A DNA stretch of 64,000 nt from Capsicum annuum (taxonomy: Eukaryota; Streptophyta; Magnoliopsida; Solanales; Solanaceae): contig NC_061115.1 of the NCBI RefSeq assembly GCF_002878395.1, forward strand, positions 96,360,605 to 96,424,604, in the 5' to 3' direction. A program made the translations under genes and the position numbers. Of this stretch, positions 22,272-35,144 are shown piece after piece. Each line of letters opens with the position of its first letter. Positions within the stretch are counted from its first letter, which is position 1. The notes under the pieces were generated by a model, which saw only the letters and a program-made list of their open reading frames with translations, did not search any database and was not told where the DNA came from.

Positions 22272-23692
22272 TCTTCTATCCTGCTTGCTTTAGTACCACC
22301 TCGAGCACCTTGATAACCATCCATTCTATCTCACAAACCACCTCTACCTGAGGGATAAACTATCCTAATATGTGTAGTACCCTGATATGAAACAACTATT
22401 GCCCCACAACTAGGGCACTCTCACAAAATAACCAGGAAGACAACAAATAAAACAAGAGTAATAAGCAAAACCAAAACTCATAGATTTGGCTGAACTGGAG
22501 AAACCACCACGTCTAGCATAACATATAAATGAACTTCTCAAAGACTAATCACCGCCCTTACTAGGGTGACCACTAGTACTAAACTGGCCTCGATCAGTAT
22601 TCTAAAGTGCTGCATGAATTGGTCAACTAGTCTAACTCTGAGGCTAAAAAAATGGATATGGAGAATACCTAACATAAGAACTATCACCTCTGAATTAGGG
22701 ACTATTATAACTCCCACCAAATCTGCCCTGGTACTTTCCCATCTTATCACAACCCTTATGATGCATGTCTTCTATCACTCTAGCATAACCTAAAACCTCA
22801 ACAAAGGTCCCATCCGCAACAACTAGACTCTAAGTAACCATCTAAATAAGGAATCTCAATCCTCTCACTAATCAATGAACTCTCTCATACTAAGTATCTA
22901 AAATCAAAGTCGCATGTCTGGCTAACTTATAGAAATAGCCCTCATACTCGAAGACAGTCATAGAACCCTACTCATATTTGGTGAACTGATCTATTAGTTG
23001 ATCTCTAAGGCTATGTGGTATATACTTCTCCAATAACATATCAGAGAACTGAGTCCATGACAAGGGAGAAGATCCAACTATCCTAGAACGTATAAAACCT
23101 CTCTAGTAGTGTCGACCAAACAAATCCAACTAAAATATAGTGTAATCCACACCACGTATCTTAACAAGGTCAAATCCATGGAGCCTATCCTCATAAGAAA
23201 TAGGAAACTCAAATGCATCCTCTCTAGGAGCACCACAAAACCTAGGCAGAGCAAACCTCAAAAATCTACCCAGTATCTTCTACTCCTTAGCAGACATAAC
23301 AGGGCAGGTCACAACTTGCTGAGCAACCATCAGCTGAACAACTATTGGCATAGGAACCTCAACTCCAGGAGCTGCAACTGCAGGCTGTACTACTGCCCTA
23401 TTAGTCTATGCACCATCAAAAGGCGCACTACCAATAATATCCAATAGCTAAATCAAGGCATCTCTGAGCATTGAAACAAAAATATAACCTGGTGGAGCCT
23501 CGGCTGGTCCCTGTCTCACCATTGGCTGTGGCAGGAACTCTAGCTCAGGTGCAGGAATGGGATTTGGAGAAAACAACCTATCTTGGTCCCTAACTGGGAC
23601 ACATCATGAGTCTATCCATGAAAAAAAAAAGGATTCCTGCGCTCAGTCTCAAAATCCCTATTATATATAGAGGTAGCAAGTATCCTAGGCAT
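22272..23692 (-). pseudogene. gag: Element A gag
   Basis: Structural gag protein of a Tekay-type chromovirus, broken by many stops. A likely start is the ATG at 23,692 ('MPRILATSIYNRDFETERRN'), about 190 bases from the primer site. The core reads 'LGRFLRFALPRFCGAPREDA' with 'FEFPISYEDRLH' next (23,290-23,180), then 'RSRIVGSSPLSWTQFSDMLL' followed by 'EKYIPHSLRD' and 'MTVFEYEGYFYKLARHAT', the standard retrotransposon gag domain. A zinc-knuckle remnant follows ('ICCLPGYFVRECP', near 22,400; normally CxxCGxxGHxxRDCP). The gag C-terminus runs into the protease without a clear gap. Confidence 0.82.
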
Positions 23693-23880
23693 ATGCAAAA
23701 GTGAAAAATCAAGGAAATATTTTACAAATCAACTCAGACTATTTGAAAGATATGAGTGAAAGAAGTGAAGGACTCCTAATAATGTCCCATAGACTCCCAA
23801 AAATAGGAAACAAACATCAAAATTTTATTCTATAGGACTCTATTAGACACTTTCTCTTGTACTGACAATATCGGTGAAAC

Positions 23881-23896
23881 CTAGTCTCTGATACCA
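23881..23896 (-). other. Element A primer-binding site (initiator tRNA-Met)
   Basis: The minus strand reads TGGTATCAGAGACTAG, complementary to the 3' end of plant initiator tRNA-Met (TGGTATCAGAGC) except near its end. It lies a few bases inside the 5' LTR border, as expected. Confidence 0.9.
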
Positions 23897-25309
23897 ATTT
23901 ATTATGAACCGATTCACAAGTCATGATGGCACCTACTAAAACCCACCTATAGGTAATCTAACACCATAACTTAGAACTAATCTAATGGCTTACTTTGATA
24001 AAAATGCCTAACTCAGCCCAAATACACGAACATAATTGTAATCAACAGTGTTCCACTAAAAGAAGATGATCAAAATACGGATACCAATCCCACAACCTTG
24101 TAATATTATTACAAAATTATCTAAGTATAGAAGGAAATAGGCAATTCAAAACTGCTGAAGCTCACCCTATCTCTAAAACATCAATAATATATGATCTCAA
24201 TTCAGCAGCAGAAACTAGTACCTAGGTCTGCACCAAAAAGGTACAAAAGTGTAGTATGGGTACCAATACAATGGGTACTCATTAGGAGTCATCGACCGAC
24301 TTAGCTAAATTATGATAAAAAGATGATATAAAGCAAGATAATATCTCTAAGTCAAGGTACATAATCAAACCTGAATCATCTTCATTATCTGTGTATAATA
24401 TATATAATCAAACTAAAATGATAATATGAAATATCATATCAATACCCTGCAATACAATCATATATTAGGATTAAATAATTCAAAAGCATAAAGTAACACT
24501 AATATGATTACAACCGCATAAATAACAAGTTGGCGCGCAAATATCCATTGGAGCATAAAGTAAAGGAAATCACCATGGTGTCTCATACCACAAGGATAGA
24601 ATCCCATACCACTGAAGAGTGCATCAATGGATAAAATCATCAATGTATATAGATATATAACCAACATCTCCTTTTCTATAGATTTCCATATTCCCATAAA
24701 CAACTATTTTCCCATATACATAATCATTAACTAATCCCGTAATTGAATATCATATATCAAAGTACTAATACGTATAATTATATCACCATATAGATATCTA
24801 TCTCATCAATATACTCTACCTACTCATTATTAGCTAATCAATGATTTTAAAAAAACAACCAATTCGCTAGTCATCAATGACCTTTAATTATTAGCCTAAC
24901 TTATTCTTTACATAATCCTTATTCACGAGATTGCATCTAACCCTTATTCATTAAATTGCCAATATTCAACATCTAGTCCAGATTCACTAATAGACCATAG
25001 AAGCAATTTAACAAATGCTCATTTCTAATCATCATAATCGCACCAGTCACCAGCTAGAAAATGCTACTAATCACCATTTGAACACTTATTTTTCTATCAA
25101 CTAACGTATTTTATTATCTAGCATCATTAATCTAAAAATCCCCAATTAATAACTAGTTGTACTCACTGTATAGTACTAAGATGACCAACGTTGCTTAGAA
25201 AGTGATTAGTATTAAAGAATTATAACCGACATTCCAAGAATAACATCATAACCTAAAAGCACATATGGATGTAATCATTTAAAGGTATAACCACATATAA
25301 TCATATATA

Positions 25310-25650
25310 TGCTTACCATACATAATATCATTATATCCTCCAAACTTGTCGGGCATCATCGTATCATCAATATATCAACTAAACTTTATAGGCATCATCA
25401 TATCATAAATATATTCTCTAAACTTGTCGGGTATCATCATATCATCAATACATCATTAAGACTTGTCGGGTACTATCATATCATCAATACATTCTACGAA
25501 CTTTCCAGGTATCATCATATAATTAATAATCCTTCATATTTGTCGGGTATCATCATTTCATCAATACATTCTTCGAATATGTTAGGTATCATCATGTCAT
25601 CAATACATACTCCAGTCTTTCTGGGTATCATCATATCATCAATATATCTT
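25310..25650 (-). repeat. 39-bp tandem array in element A 5' LTR (continues at 28,030-28,140)
   Basis: Nine or so units of the 'acttgtcgggtatcatcat' type, 39 bases apart, matching 1,690-2,080. The array is cut by solo LTR E and its last units lie at 28,030-28,140. The 115-codon ORF through it is an artefact of the repeat. Confidence 0.85.
25646..25650. other. Target-site duplication of solo LTR E (left)
   Basis: atctt, repeated at 28,026-28,030. The uninterrupted sequence in the 3' LTR reads 'aatatatcttcc' at about 2,005. Confidence 0.88.
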
Positions 25651-28025
25651 TTATAAGACCCCACAAAGTTCCCTCAAAGTTTGAGCCTTTAAAGCATGCT
25701 AAGTGAATGTAATTATGGTCCAAAAAGATTAAGGGGTGACTTCCAAAGTGATTAATGTTTAAACCATATGGAATTTTCCTAATTTTGAATTTTTATCGGG
25801 TGAGAAATTGAATTATCTTGCCAACGATACCCATTTCATCAAAATCTAACATTGAAAGAGAAAGTTATGGATGTTTTACAGAAAGCAGTCAAAACTACCC
25901 AGGTGCGACAGAGAGGGCCAACGGACCGTTAGGCTAGCGACGGACCATCACTAAAACCATTAAAGAGGAGGCAGTGAGACCATAATCTATCTAAGTTTGA
26001 TGGATTGGGCCGACGGACTGTCGAGCCAGCGATGGACCTTTGATCCAGCCATCACAGGCAAGGTAGAAAGTCCAATTCTAGACCAGGTGTGACGGCCAGG
26101 GTAGACAGACCATCGCACCCACCATCGTCTTTTTCTGTACAATGATTTTAAGTTATTTTTTAAAGGGACTTTTTAGTCTTTTTCTCCCTTTTTAACACCT
26201 AGAAATATCAAAAACGAATTAGATAACTTCATTATCTCCCAAAACATCTCCAAATCTAGGTTTTCTTGCTCAAGAACAAGGATAAATCTATGCTTCAAGA
26301 ACTCCAAGAATACACCATAACTTTCACAAATTGAGTTATAAGTTGAGGATCCCAAGACAAAAGTTCCATGAACCCTTACTCAAAGTATGAAAAGAGAGTC
26401 TCAAGTAAGCTTCTCCAACTACAAGATATAATCTAAGGTATATGGGGTTTGAACAAGGACACTTCTTTCATCCTTGTGCCCAAAAGTCATTTTACTTACG
26501 AGAATATATAATTTTCTATGTTTTCTTATGAATTTAAGTATGGGTTTATACCCTATGTTATTATTCCTTGAGATTTTAAAAGTTTCAATGTTCTAGAAAT
26601 TGAAGTACATGAGTATGTTGAGATTTTATGGAAAAATTTTGAAAATTCTAGATTTTCTATATGATTTATGAATCTTTATGACATCTAGTATGCACTTTGA
26701 TGAGTCATAACTTGAGATTTTACTATGGGTCACTAAGCCCTACTTGAGATTTGCAACTTTTATGAACTTTTGTTCTATAAGCACCCATGAATTAAGTACT
26801 ATGATATTATTGAAAAATATTTGGCCTTTCGGTCATAATAGAGTTGAAATCCACATTGAGTATGATTTAAAGCAAATAGAAATATATTTTTGTCTTCATT
26901 ACAGACTCTTGAGTTATTTTGAGGTGGATTTCCTAAGAGTTCTAAGTTGAGTATGGGAGTAGTATTTAGCACCGAGTTGGGTATGATTCCAAGGTCTCAA
27001 ACCATAGAACTACGTGCCATCGCAGGTTTGAGATTTATGGGCCCAAGGTAGAGATAGTGATCACTAAATATAAGATTCTACTCCGATAGTAAGGATAGAA
27101 TATCTCTCCCCAATATGGGCAAGACGTTGGACTCTATGTAGCTCACATAGTTTATGACGGTTAGAAGAAACTCCAGAGTTCCAAGTTTTCCGAGTCTAAA
27201 AGAGTTCCAGAGTTTCCAAGTGTTAAATGTTCCTAAAGGTTCTAAGTCCTTAAGTTTTTAATAAGTCTTACTCTCCACAAGATAAAAGCATGAGTTTGAA
27301 AGTATTGTTTAAAGCTTCTTTTAGCCTTCAAGTACTGAGAATAAGAGGAGAGTAGATATTTTTAAAGTTAAGTATACTGACCCATGAGATTTGTGTTACA
27401 TGTTTCACTATTCATGATTTAAGATTTTTATATTCTAGACTTGTCAAGCCATGTGGGTCATTCTTATTTCCATGCATGATTTTATTAAAGAGTATTGATA
27501 TTGTTTTATGTAAATTCATACACCCCCATATACTCAGTACATTCCCAAAGCGTTGATCCACATATACGTCTGTATGCTATATTGTCTCATAATATAGGTT
27601 CAGGTGCTCAGTCCCAGTAGTGACAGTGATCTCCTAGCATCTCATTTACATCCTTATCCTTGGTCAGTCCTCGTGGTTTGAGTACCTATAATTTCAGCTT
27701 TTCTGTTTTCATAGTGTTTTGAGTTTTACTTTCAGATCATTGCGATTCAGTTGGGGTCTGTCCAAATGGCTCCCCAATTTGAGTAGTAGAGGCTTTGTCA
27801 GACTAGACTACCAATTAAAGTTGTGTTCTAGATTATTAGTATTTTTCTATTCAAACATTGTATCCAGTCATCTCTGTTTATAGTTGACACAACAAAGTAT
27901 CATTGTTTTGCTTATTTGTCCTGAAGCCAGTGTTAGAAGTAATAACAGGCTCCAAGGGTTAGGTTAGAACTACTTGTAGCCTTAAGCACCGTGTGATATC
28001 TCAGAATGAGATTTTGGGGCGTTAT
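25651..28025 (+). mobile_element. Element E: 2.4-kb solo LTR
   Basis: Precise insertion into A's 5' LTR with the 5-bp duplication atctt. Ends are 'TTATAAGACCCC' and 'GGGGCGTTAT', which form an imperfect inverted repeat (ATAAGACCCC / ATAACGCCCC) in place of a plain TG...CA. No gag or pol lies between, and no second LTR, so it is a solo LTR; strand is assigned by promoter layout. Near the start is a cluster of 'gacggacc(g/a)t' motifs (25,900-26,132). Lineage is not certain; the terminal style fits Tekay-type LTRs of Solanaceae. The short ORFs at 26,173-26,950 have no family motifs. Confidence 0.78.
25900..26132 (+). promoter_or_regulatory. Quasi-palindromic motif cluster in solo LTR E
   Basis: Iterated blocks 'aacggaccgttaggc', 'cgacggaccatc', 'cgacggactgtcg' and 'gtgacggccag', spaced by tens of bases. 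They lie upstream of an AT-rich stretch ('gattttaagttatttttt', 26,143-26,161) that may include a TATA-like element. The role is inferred. Confidence 0.45.
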
Positions 28026-28030
28026 ATCTT
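28026..28030. other. Target-site duplication of solo LTR E (right)
   Basis: atctt, identical to 25,646-25,650. Confidence 0.88.
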
Positions 28031-29744
28031 AGGAATTATTGGGTATCTTCGTATCATCAATAGATCCCTCAGATTTGCTGAGTATCATTATTTCATCAAT
28101 ATATCCTCTGGACTTGATGGCTATCATCGAAACATCAATATATATGTGAAATCAAATCAATAATAATTCAAGCCCCACAAGGGATAGAGTGAAAGAGAAG
28201 TAAGGAAAGACATACCTTCATACCTCATCATTCATTATCAACATAATATATTAATACGTGCATGAACATGTGTATTCATATGGTATGAACACTCAATACC
28301 TTATCGATCTTAACATAAACATTAGCATGGTCAAATACAAAACATAACTATATTTTATAGATCCCTATTTTATTAGCATGATTCATATTATTAGCACACT
28401 GGAGGATTCTTAGCACAAATATTAGTTAGTCACTAGGATTTAACATAATATGAGTAATAACGTAATCCAAGGCTCACATGGTAATTTAGTCAATGAATTA
28501 AGTGATACTATAGTCATTGGCTCAATCTATAAGACATTTCATTGCTATCCAAGTATTATTAATAATTAGAAACCAAGCATTCACATCATTTCCAAAACCA
28601 ATATCATGAATAAACCATTTACCAATATTACCCATCATATTACCAAAAGCACATCCTATGAGTTTAACAAGTATCTAGGTCACTAATGAAACCCCATAGT
28701 CCATGCTTAAGGCAGGTCAAGCTCCTCTTCTAATACCTCGAATTCCTATTCAAGTCTAGTTTCTATCCGAGACTAAGCTAATCCATATAAGTCATGTCTT
28801 AGAGGTTTGTCAATCCACACCAATTCTATGTTACAATTCTTTCTCAATAATTACTAATAATACATCCAAAGCAACTAGGGAAATTTCCACAACTAAGGTC
28901 AACTTACTCTTTAATATGAGTGACAAGGTCCCTTTTGTCTAACTAGAACAACTAGAGCATTCTCATGCTAATCATGAGATAGCAATTCTAACTAACCAAG
29001 GTTCTATTCTACAAGTCGAGAATCATACTTTGTGAGTTCAATAACCTAACTAATTAAAATAATCCCAAACAGTACCATCTACCTTTCCAACACTGAAAAC
29101 CCCTTCTAATCTTATCAAGATATCAAAGTCATACTATAATAAAGCTTAACGTAACAAGAAGCACACCTATCCAACCACAAATCCAAATATAGCTCACGAA
29201 TTGACAACCTTTGCTTTCTCTTTCCATGAAGCTTCTTCAATGAGCCAAGCTATCAAAACACAATCTTTTCATTATTGTGAGAATATCAATACCAATATTT
29301 CACCATTGTGCTTCGAGTCCAAATCAAAACCAAAAATCTCTAAGTTGGTCCCACATATAAAAAATGAGTTTTTGAGACCAACTAATTGTTCAAATACCAT
29401 TAGGGAGTTATATCCCTCAAGAATTTTGTGCAACCCAAGCATATTTGGGCAAAAGTCAAGCCCTCAAGCCTTTTGGAGCTTTGGGTCAAATAATCAAGAA
29501 TTCAACTCTAAAATGAAGGATTCATAGCTTTGATTCATTGTTAATCACAAATATGCAAGTTATTCAAATTCCCAATCAAGACCCAATACTGAATTTGTGG
29601 ACTACAAACCCTAGAAGCACTTATTAGACTCAAAGGAATGATAAAATGGCAAATTATCAACAAAAAGGGCTTTTAAATACCCATTATCAGGTCCTCGATT
29701 TACTTTATTGAGAGAACATGAGCTGCAATTTCAATACACCCTCC

Positions 29745-29749
29745 TTGAT
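29745..29749. other. Target-site duplication of element C (left)
   Basis: ttgat, against tcgat at 36,824-36,828: one C-to-T difference at a CG. The other LTR of A reads 'ccctccatgattgtggtacc' (about 18,187), so the site is confirmed. Confidence 0.82.
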
Positions 29750-31422
29750 TGATGCTTGGTGTATTTATGTATTTTACTGTCACTATTCTATTTTTATTAG
29801 CCTTGATTTGAGGATGATTCGTATGCTATATGGCTTGATAATGAGATAAATGTTAATATAAGTGTTCAAGGACGTGATTACCATGTTAAAAGTGAATTCC
29901 AAACAAGTTTTTACCTAAATGAGTTATTTAGATTTTAATTGTGGAAACTAGCGTTACTAGCTTGAGCTAGGGGTGTGTGTGTAGTTGGTCTCGATGGATT
30001 CTAATATGTTTAATATGTTTCAAATGGTTTTAATATGTAATTAAGAGTGGAATAACTTTTTGGAAATGTGAAAAGATCAATTTTATTGAGTGTAGAGGTG
30101 GAACAGTAAGTTGAAGATTAACATAAACTAGCCTAGTCTTAGGTTGTGTTTGTGATTCATTGACATAGATAGTGTGTTGTGGATGTATCTAATTCGTAGT
30201 GTGTGATTATGTAGGAAGCATAATGAGCTGAATATGATGATATTTTTATGTTTAATAAGATGGAAATTAAATGGAAACACCACCAAAAGACAAGGATGGA
30301 AGGAGTCACTCAACACTTAGCAAAAATTTTGGAAGCAACTTCCAGAGGGACAACGTAGATAAGTCCACGATGCTCTGGATGGAGCGGGCTCTAGAGGAGA
30401 GTCGGTCTTTGTAGGAGTGGCACTCGACAGTAGGCTCAGCCTTGGATGGAGTGATGCTCTACCTAGGTCGATGCCCCTTACACGCCACTACTTAATCTTT
30501 GTTCGGTTCCAACTCCTACACGACTTTGGCGTACCTTGTGCTATAAATATAACATTGTACACATTTTTAGAGATCTTTGGACGTCTTTTAGGATTAAGGG
30601 GATGCTACAACTTAATATTTTAGATTTTTATTATTTTAATTTAGTTCATTCATGTTCGTAGTTGTTAATTACAACCTTGTGATTACAAATATGACTTTGA
30701 GTGCCTAGAAACCTCTTTTCGAGGTTAAGGCCAAGAACATGAGTACTATTACTTTGAATTAAGTTCGTTTAATATGATTATTGATGGTTTGTTTACCTTT
30801 GAATTAACTATTTGATGAATTGTTCACCCAGAAAATACATCTATTGTCTACCTTTTGATCTCGGAATAGGGAATATAGGATATATCATGGAGATGAACAA
30901 AGTAAGGGTTGTATTCCTTTATGAAATAAGGAATTCAAATTAGTGTCTAGGAGAGGGATGTACTTACATGCCTTTCTAGATTCAAATGTAGGATGATAGC
31001 TTAATGAACTTAATTAGATTATTGTATCCCCACTCAATGATGTAGCTGTAATGTCCAAATTTGGTAAAAGATTATGGTCAGGAGACCATTATCATGCAAT
31101 TAACCCTATGAATTAAAAAATGAAACAACCAAGTTAATGAATGAAGTTCAATAACATAGTATGACTGTTCAAAGTGCTTTAACCCTGGTCTTTAATCCAT
31201 TGATTATTTCAAGATCTTTATTTTACTCATTTCTTACTTTTCTTTAATTACAAATTCAAAACTCTATTTTAAGTTACCTTTGCATCAAATTAATCTAAAC
31301 TGTGAACAAGAATTGAATCATTGCTAAAGCAAGTAACAATGGGATTGATACTTGACTTTCTTAAAGGCCACTTTATGACATGATAGACCACGTACACTTG
31401 TGTGTGCGCTTGGGAACTTTCA
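29750..31422 (+). repeat. Element C 5' LTR
   Basis: 1,673 bases, TGATGCTTGG to AACTTTCA, homologous end to end with 35,145-36,823. Contains the repeated promoter-proximal blocks and a canonical TATA box. The ORFs at 30,128-30,623 are not supported as genes. Confidence 0.92.
30355..30549 (+). promoter_or_regulatory. LTR promoter of element C (5' copy)
   Basis: Three iterated blocks of the type 'tggatggagtgatgctctac' (30,370-30,460) are followed by the TATA box TATAAATA (30,542-30,549). The same layout is at 35,757-35,943. Confidence 0.62.
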
Positions 31423-31428
31423 AGGTTT

Positions 31429-31446
31429 TGGTGCCATTGTCGGGGA
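31429..31446 (+). other. Element C primer-binding site (tRNA-Asp)
   Basis: TGGTGCCATTGTCGGGGA, six bases after the LTR end. It matches the Athila-type site TGGCGCCGTTGCCGGGGA, complementary to the 3' end of plant tRNA-Asp, apart from three transitions. Confidence 0.9.
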
Positions 31447-31489
31447 CTTATAATTTGGCAACTATTTATTTTAGTTTTAGTTTAGGTAT

Positions 31490-32860
31490 ATTTTGTGTTT
31501 TTATGCTTGGTCTTGGTTGTGTTTTTTCAAAAAACAGATTTACAAAGTAGTAAGTTGGCATGGAATCAGGACTTCGTTAAACCAAGTTTCGAAACCAAGT
31601 AACTTTTCAATCAATGAAGGAAAGAAACAATCTTTCTCCCCAGTATTCTGTAAATTCATGATGACCAAGAGAATCCTGCCATCATGACTGATGAACAAGC
31701 ACCCCGCAAGGCAGTCAGAGAAATGGCAATTCTACTTTCCATAAATTTGACCTTCTCGTTTCAACAGCCAACTATTGGAGGAAATTTTGAGTTTAAATAA
31801 AATATTGTGTAACTTCTGGTTAATCTCTTGAGAAGACTTATGATGAGCTATACACTTCATCGAACCACATAGTGCAAGGAAATCCAGAATTGCATTCAGA
31901 CTCGAGGATCGCTACAAAAAAAATTACAGGTATATTAATAGTTAACCAATTACTGCTATATCTACTCAGATCTCTATATTGGAAAATCAGATAAGCAATC
32001 TGAAGTTGGGAGTAACATAGCTTGCAGCCACAGTTGATGTAATACAAAAGCAACAGGTTGGTGTGAAGTTTGTAGTAATGGTGGTCATGTTGCTGCTATA
32101 TGTGTATCAAATCTGGAATCTGTGATGTATGTAGGAAATGCTCAAAGGCCTAATTATAATAACTCCTACAACATGAAGTGGCAATCTCATCCTCTAAATT
32201 AGCCGTGGAATTCTAATAGGCAGAACAATTTCAGCAACCACAGGCACAACTAAATAAGTCAACTAGCAACTTGGAAGAGATGATGAAGAAGGTTCTAACT
32301 AAAGAGACACTGTTGGTAGCAGATGTAAAGAACCAGCAAGCGACACCAAAAAGTTTAGAGTTAAAGTTGGGGTAGTTACAACAGGAACTGAATATTGGGC
32401 CTTAAGGTGGTTCGTCAGTAGATTCAGAAAATCCCAAAAATGTTATGAAAATCACCTTGAAGAGTGGTAAAGAGCTTTATGGAGAACTTCCTAAAGCAAA
32501 AAAGAAGGTAAATGCAGATTTGAATCCACCTCGAGTAAATGACAGAGTTGCTAAAAATTTGAAAAAGTTTGAGTACTCAAAAGAATAAATTATTGCAGAA
32601 GTGGAGAAACATATATCGAAACTCCCTTTCCCATAAGAGTACATCAAAATGAAGGTGGATGCTTGTTTAAAGAAGCTATTTGATACATCCAGAGAGCTTC
32701 AAATTAACTTATCTTTGTTAGATATTTTGCAGGGTATACCCAAGTACGCTAAGTACTTGAGGGATGTGGTTGCTAATAAGGTAAAACTGCAGGATGTAGA
32801 GGTGGTAGCACTAACTTAAAAGTGTAGTTTTATAGTTACTCAATAGATGCCAAAAAAGCT
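31490..32860 (+). pseudogene. gag: Element C gag
   Basis: Decayed Athila/TR-GAG-type gag. An early segment near 31,680 reads 'MTDEQAPRKAVREMA'. A zinc-knuckle-like segment follows near 32,060 ('CEVCSNGGHVAAICV', a CxxC-GxH-C pattern) and then 'YVGNAQRPNYNNSYNMKW', matching the family's 'VNYVGNxxRQNNPYSNTYNPGW'. Further on are 'PKNVMKITLKSGKEL' (family 'xxAITLRSGKxL') and 'HISKLPFP', leading to 'LQINLSLLDILQGIPKYAKY' just before the protease (32,700-32,760). Many stops. The N-terminal half is too decayed to align with confidence, and part of it may be missing. Confidence 0.78.
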
Positions 32861-33235
32861 TAATAGCCCAGGGATGTTTACTGTCCCCATTCAGATTGGC
32901 AACAATGAGGTGGTGTAGGCTCTAAGTGATTTAGGGTCAAGTCTCAACTTGATTCCCCTGTGTTTTTTCAACATATTGGGTTTGGGGAAACCTAAACTGA
33001 GCTTTGTACTACTGCAGCTTACAAACAGGATCATTGTCCATCTAGAAGAAATCATAGAGTACGTCCTCATAAAGGTTGGTAAATTCATTATTCTTGCTAA
33101 CTTTATTGTTCTTGATTTTAAGGTAGATGAATAGGTACCAATGATTTTAGGGCATCCATTCTTAGAAATGGAAGGAGCATTGATTGATGTAAGAGAGGGT
33201 ATACTCAAAATGAGTTTAAAGGTTGAATAGACAAT
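32861..33235 (+). pseudogene. Element C aspartic protease
   Basis: Frame reads 'FTVPIQIGNNEVV', a stop, then 'ALSDLGSSLNLIPLCFF', the Athila/Tat protease motif 'DLGASINLMPxS' with the catalytic Asp kept. It continues as 'LLQLTNRIIVHLEEIIEYVL' and 'VPMILGHPFLEMEGALIDV' (family 'VPIILGRPFLATGRALIDV') to about 33,200. Two internal stops are visible. No RT follows. Confidence 0.84.
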
Positions 33236-35131
33236 TTTTAAAGTTTATAAGCCCCTTAACACACTATCCCACTATAAAAACTTGAGCATGATTTTTGTAA
33301 TTAAAGAGAATGAGTGTGGGGTGGTTAATCCGCCAAGAACCTCTTTGAACTACCTCATTGAGCTACCTAAGCTACTACTACCCCAGCCTGACATAATATA
33401 AATTGATGATCTTGAGAAGCCTAAAGTTGAAAAATCAAGTACCATTGAGAGTTAACAAATAAGAAGGGTGAAAATAATAAGATGATAGAGACCAAGTATG
33501 AAAATGAGGCATTGCTTGACAGGCAACCCAAGTTAGGTAGGTATGTTTTATTTTTCAATTTTTAGTTTTTATTTCATGTAGTTTTTGTTTTTGTTGAGTT
33601 ACAGGTTAATGAGAAGTCTGAGTACTAAAAATCTGAGCTAAAGAGCATGGCAAAGACTGAGTGTGGGGTCCTACGGACCTTCTTTATGTGTAAAAATTCT
33701 ACTAGGTAGGCCTAAAGGCCTCAGGAAGTATTTGTATCTTTAACTTATAAGTTCACTTTGGAGAAAAAGAAGATTTTTAAGTGTGGGGTAGGGAAATTCC
33801 CAATTTTTGGCTCAATTTAAAATTTTTTGTGAAAGATATTCTTGTTTGTGCTATTTTTGATTGCATAGTGCAAGTTTTCTAATTGTATAATCATGTTTAT
33901 TATAGGAATGACTACGTTTGAGACTGCTAGGCTCATGTTTCTAACTCTTGTAATTTTTGGCTTAAATTTGAAATCATGTTATTGTTTGGTTGAGAGTCTA
34001 TAATGATCTTACATGAGTTGAGCATGTTCTATGTGGATGTGAGATATTTGTATATTCCTTGTTGCATATGATGTCTAGAACTTTCCTGGTGTGTGTGCAA
34101 AGCTAAATAAAGAGTGTGGGCTTAGGAGATGATATAGACATTTCTTTGATAGCCTTGTTTTATACATTCTATTTGACCTACCTTTGTTCTTAATTATAGT
34201 AAACCCCGTCGAAGCCTTTAGATTTTTTTTTGGAAACCACATGTGCAGCCTAATACCCTTCTTTGAGAAACCATAATTTGATCCAAAGATCTTAGCCGCT
34301 TTAATGAAAAATCAATTGAGTTAGGAGTATGCAATTGTAGAATAAAAAGGTGACATTGAAGCCCCTAAAGTGATAGTTAGTGGTTTTCAAAAGAATTATT
34401 ATGTTTTGCGGTAGGGAGTTGAGTAAGTAAAAGGAAAAAATTTGTTCAAGTTAAATGAGTTGTGCATAAAATACTTCCACCATAGTGTATGTGAATGAGC
34501 CTAATAAGATAGGGTGAAAAACAAAAGAATGGGGTAGACCAAATGGTGTAATCTGGTTGTTGGAGATTAGTTCTAATTGTAAAAATTAATGTACTAAAGT
34601 ACTTAGGGAAGATAGTGACTATTATTCCAAAATAGTTTCTACACGTCCCTTCGCCTACATTACAACCCGAAAAGACCTAATTGATCCTAAGTTCATCATT
34701 CATATATTAGTGGAGTAGTACACTAAGGGCAACCCTGTGGTTTCTTATATGTAACTTGTGAATTCCTTTTGAGAGTGAGTGTAATTTAATTATTGTACCC
34801 ATTATTTTATAAAATGTATTTATGTGACTGATTATGGGTAATTTACTTGTTGTGAGGGGAACATGTTTGATGAATGTGGGTTATTAGAATGATGTCCTTG
34901 ATTGAGCAATATTCATGAGTTTGCCAACAAGGTGAGTCAATTTTTGAGCCTAGGATGTTTTGGAGTAGTGTTCATGAGCTTTCAATTGTGTAAATAACAT
35001 GCTTAGTGAGGAAACTTGCATTCTATATTGTCATTATAGTACTAGCTTGTATTTCTTGTATGTAGTAGAAGTGTAGATTCTCCTTAGTTGATGATGTTTA
35101 TAGTTAAGATTTGTTTGAGGAAGTACAAGGC
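33236..35131 (+). other. Element C 3' interior, non-coding remainder
   Basis: Starts with a decayed gag-protease tail ('LLDRQPKLGRYVLFFNF' near 33,515, as in TR-GAG-like elements), then stop-rich AT-rich sequence with repeated 'gagtgtgggg' phrases. No RT or integrase motif on either strand. Confidence 0.65.
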
Positions 35132-35144
35132 TCTAAGTTTAGGG
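35132..35144 (+). other. Element C polypurine tract
   Basis: 'tctaagtttaggg' directly before the 3' LTR. The identical 13 bases precede the 3' LTR of element F (41,458-41,470, minus strand). Confidence 0.8.

Noticed and set aside
25309..25656. 115-codon ORF in the plus strand
   Set aside because: The frame follows the 39-base array of A's LTR and runs just into solo LTR E; not a gene.
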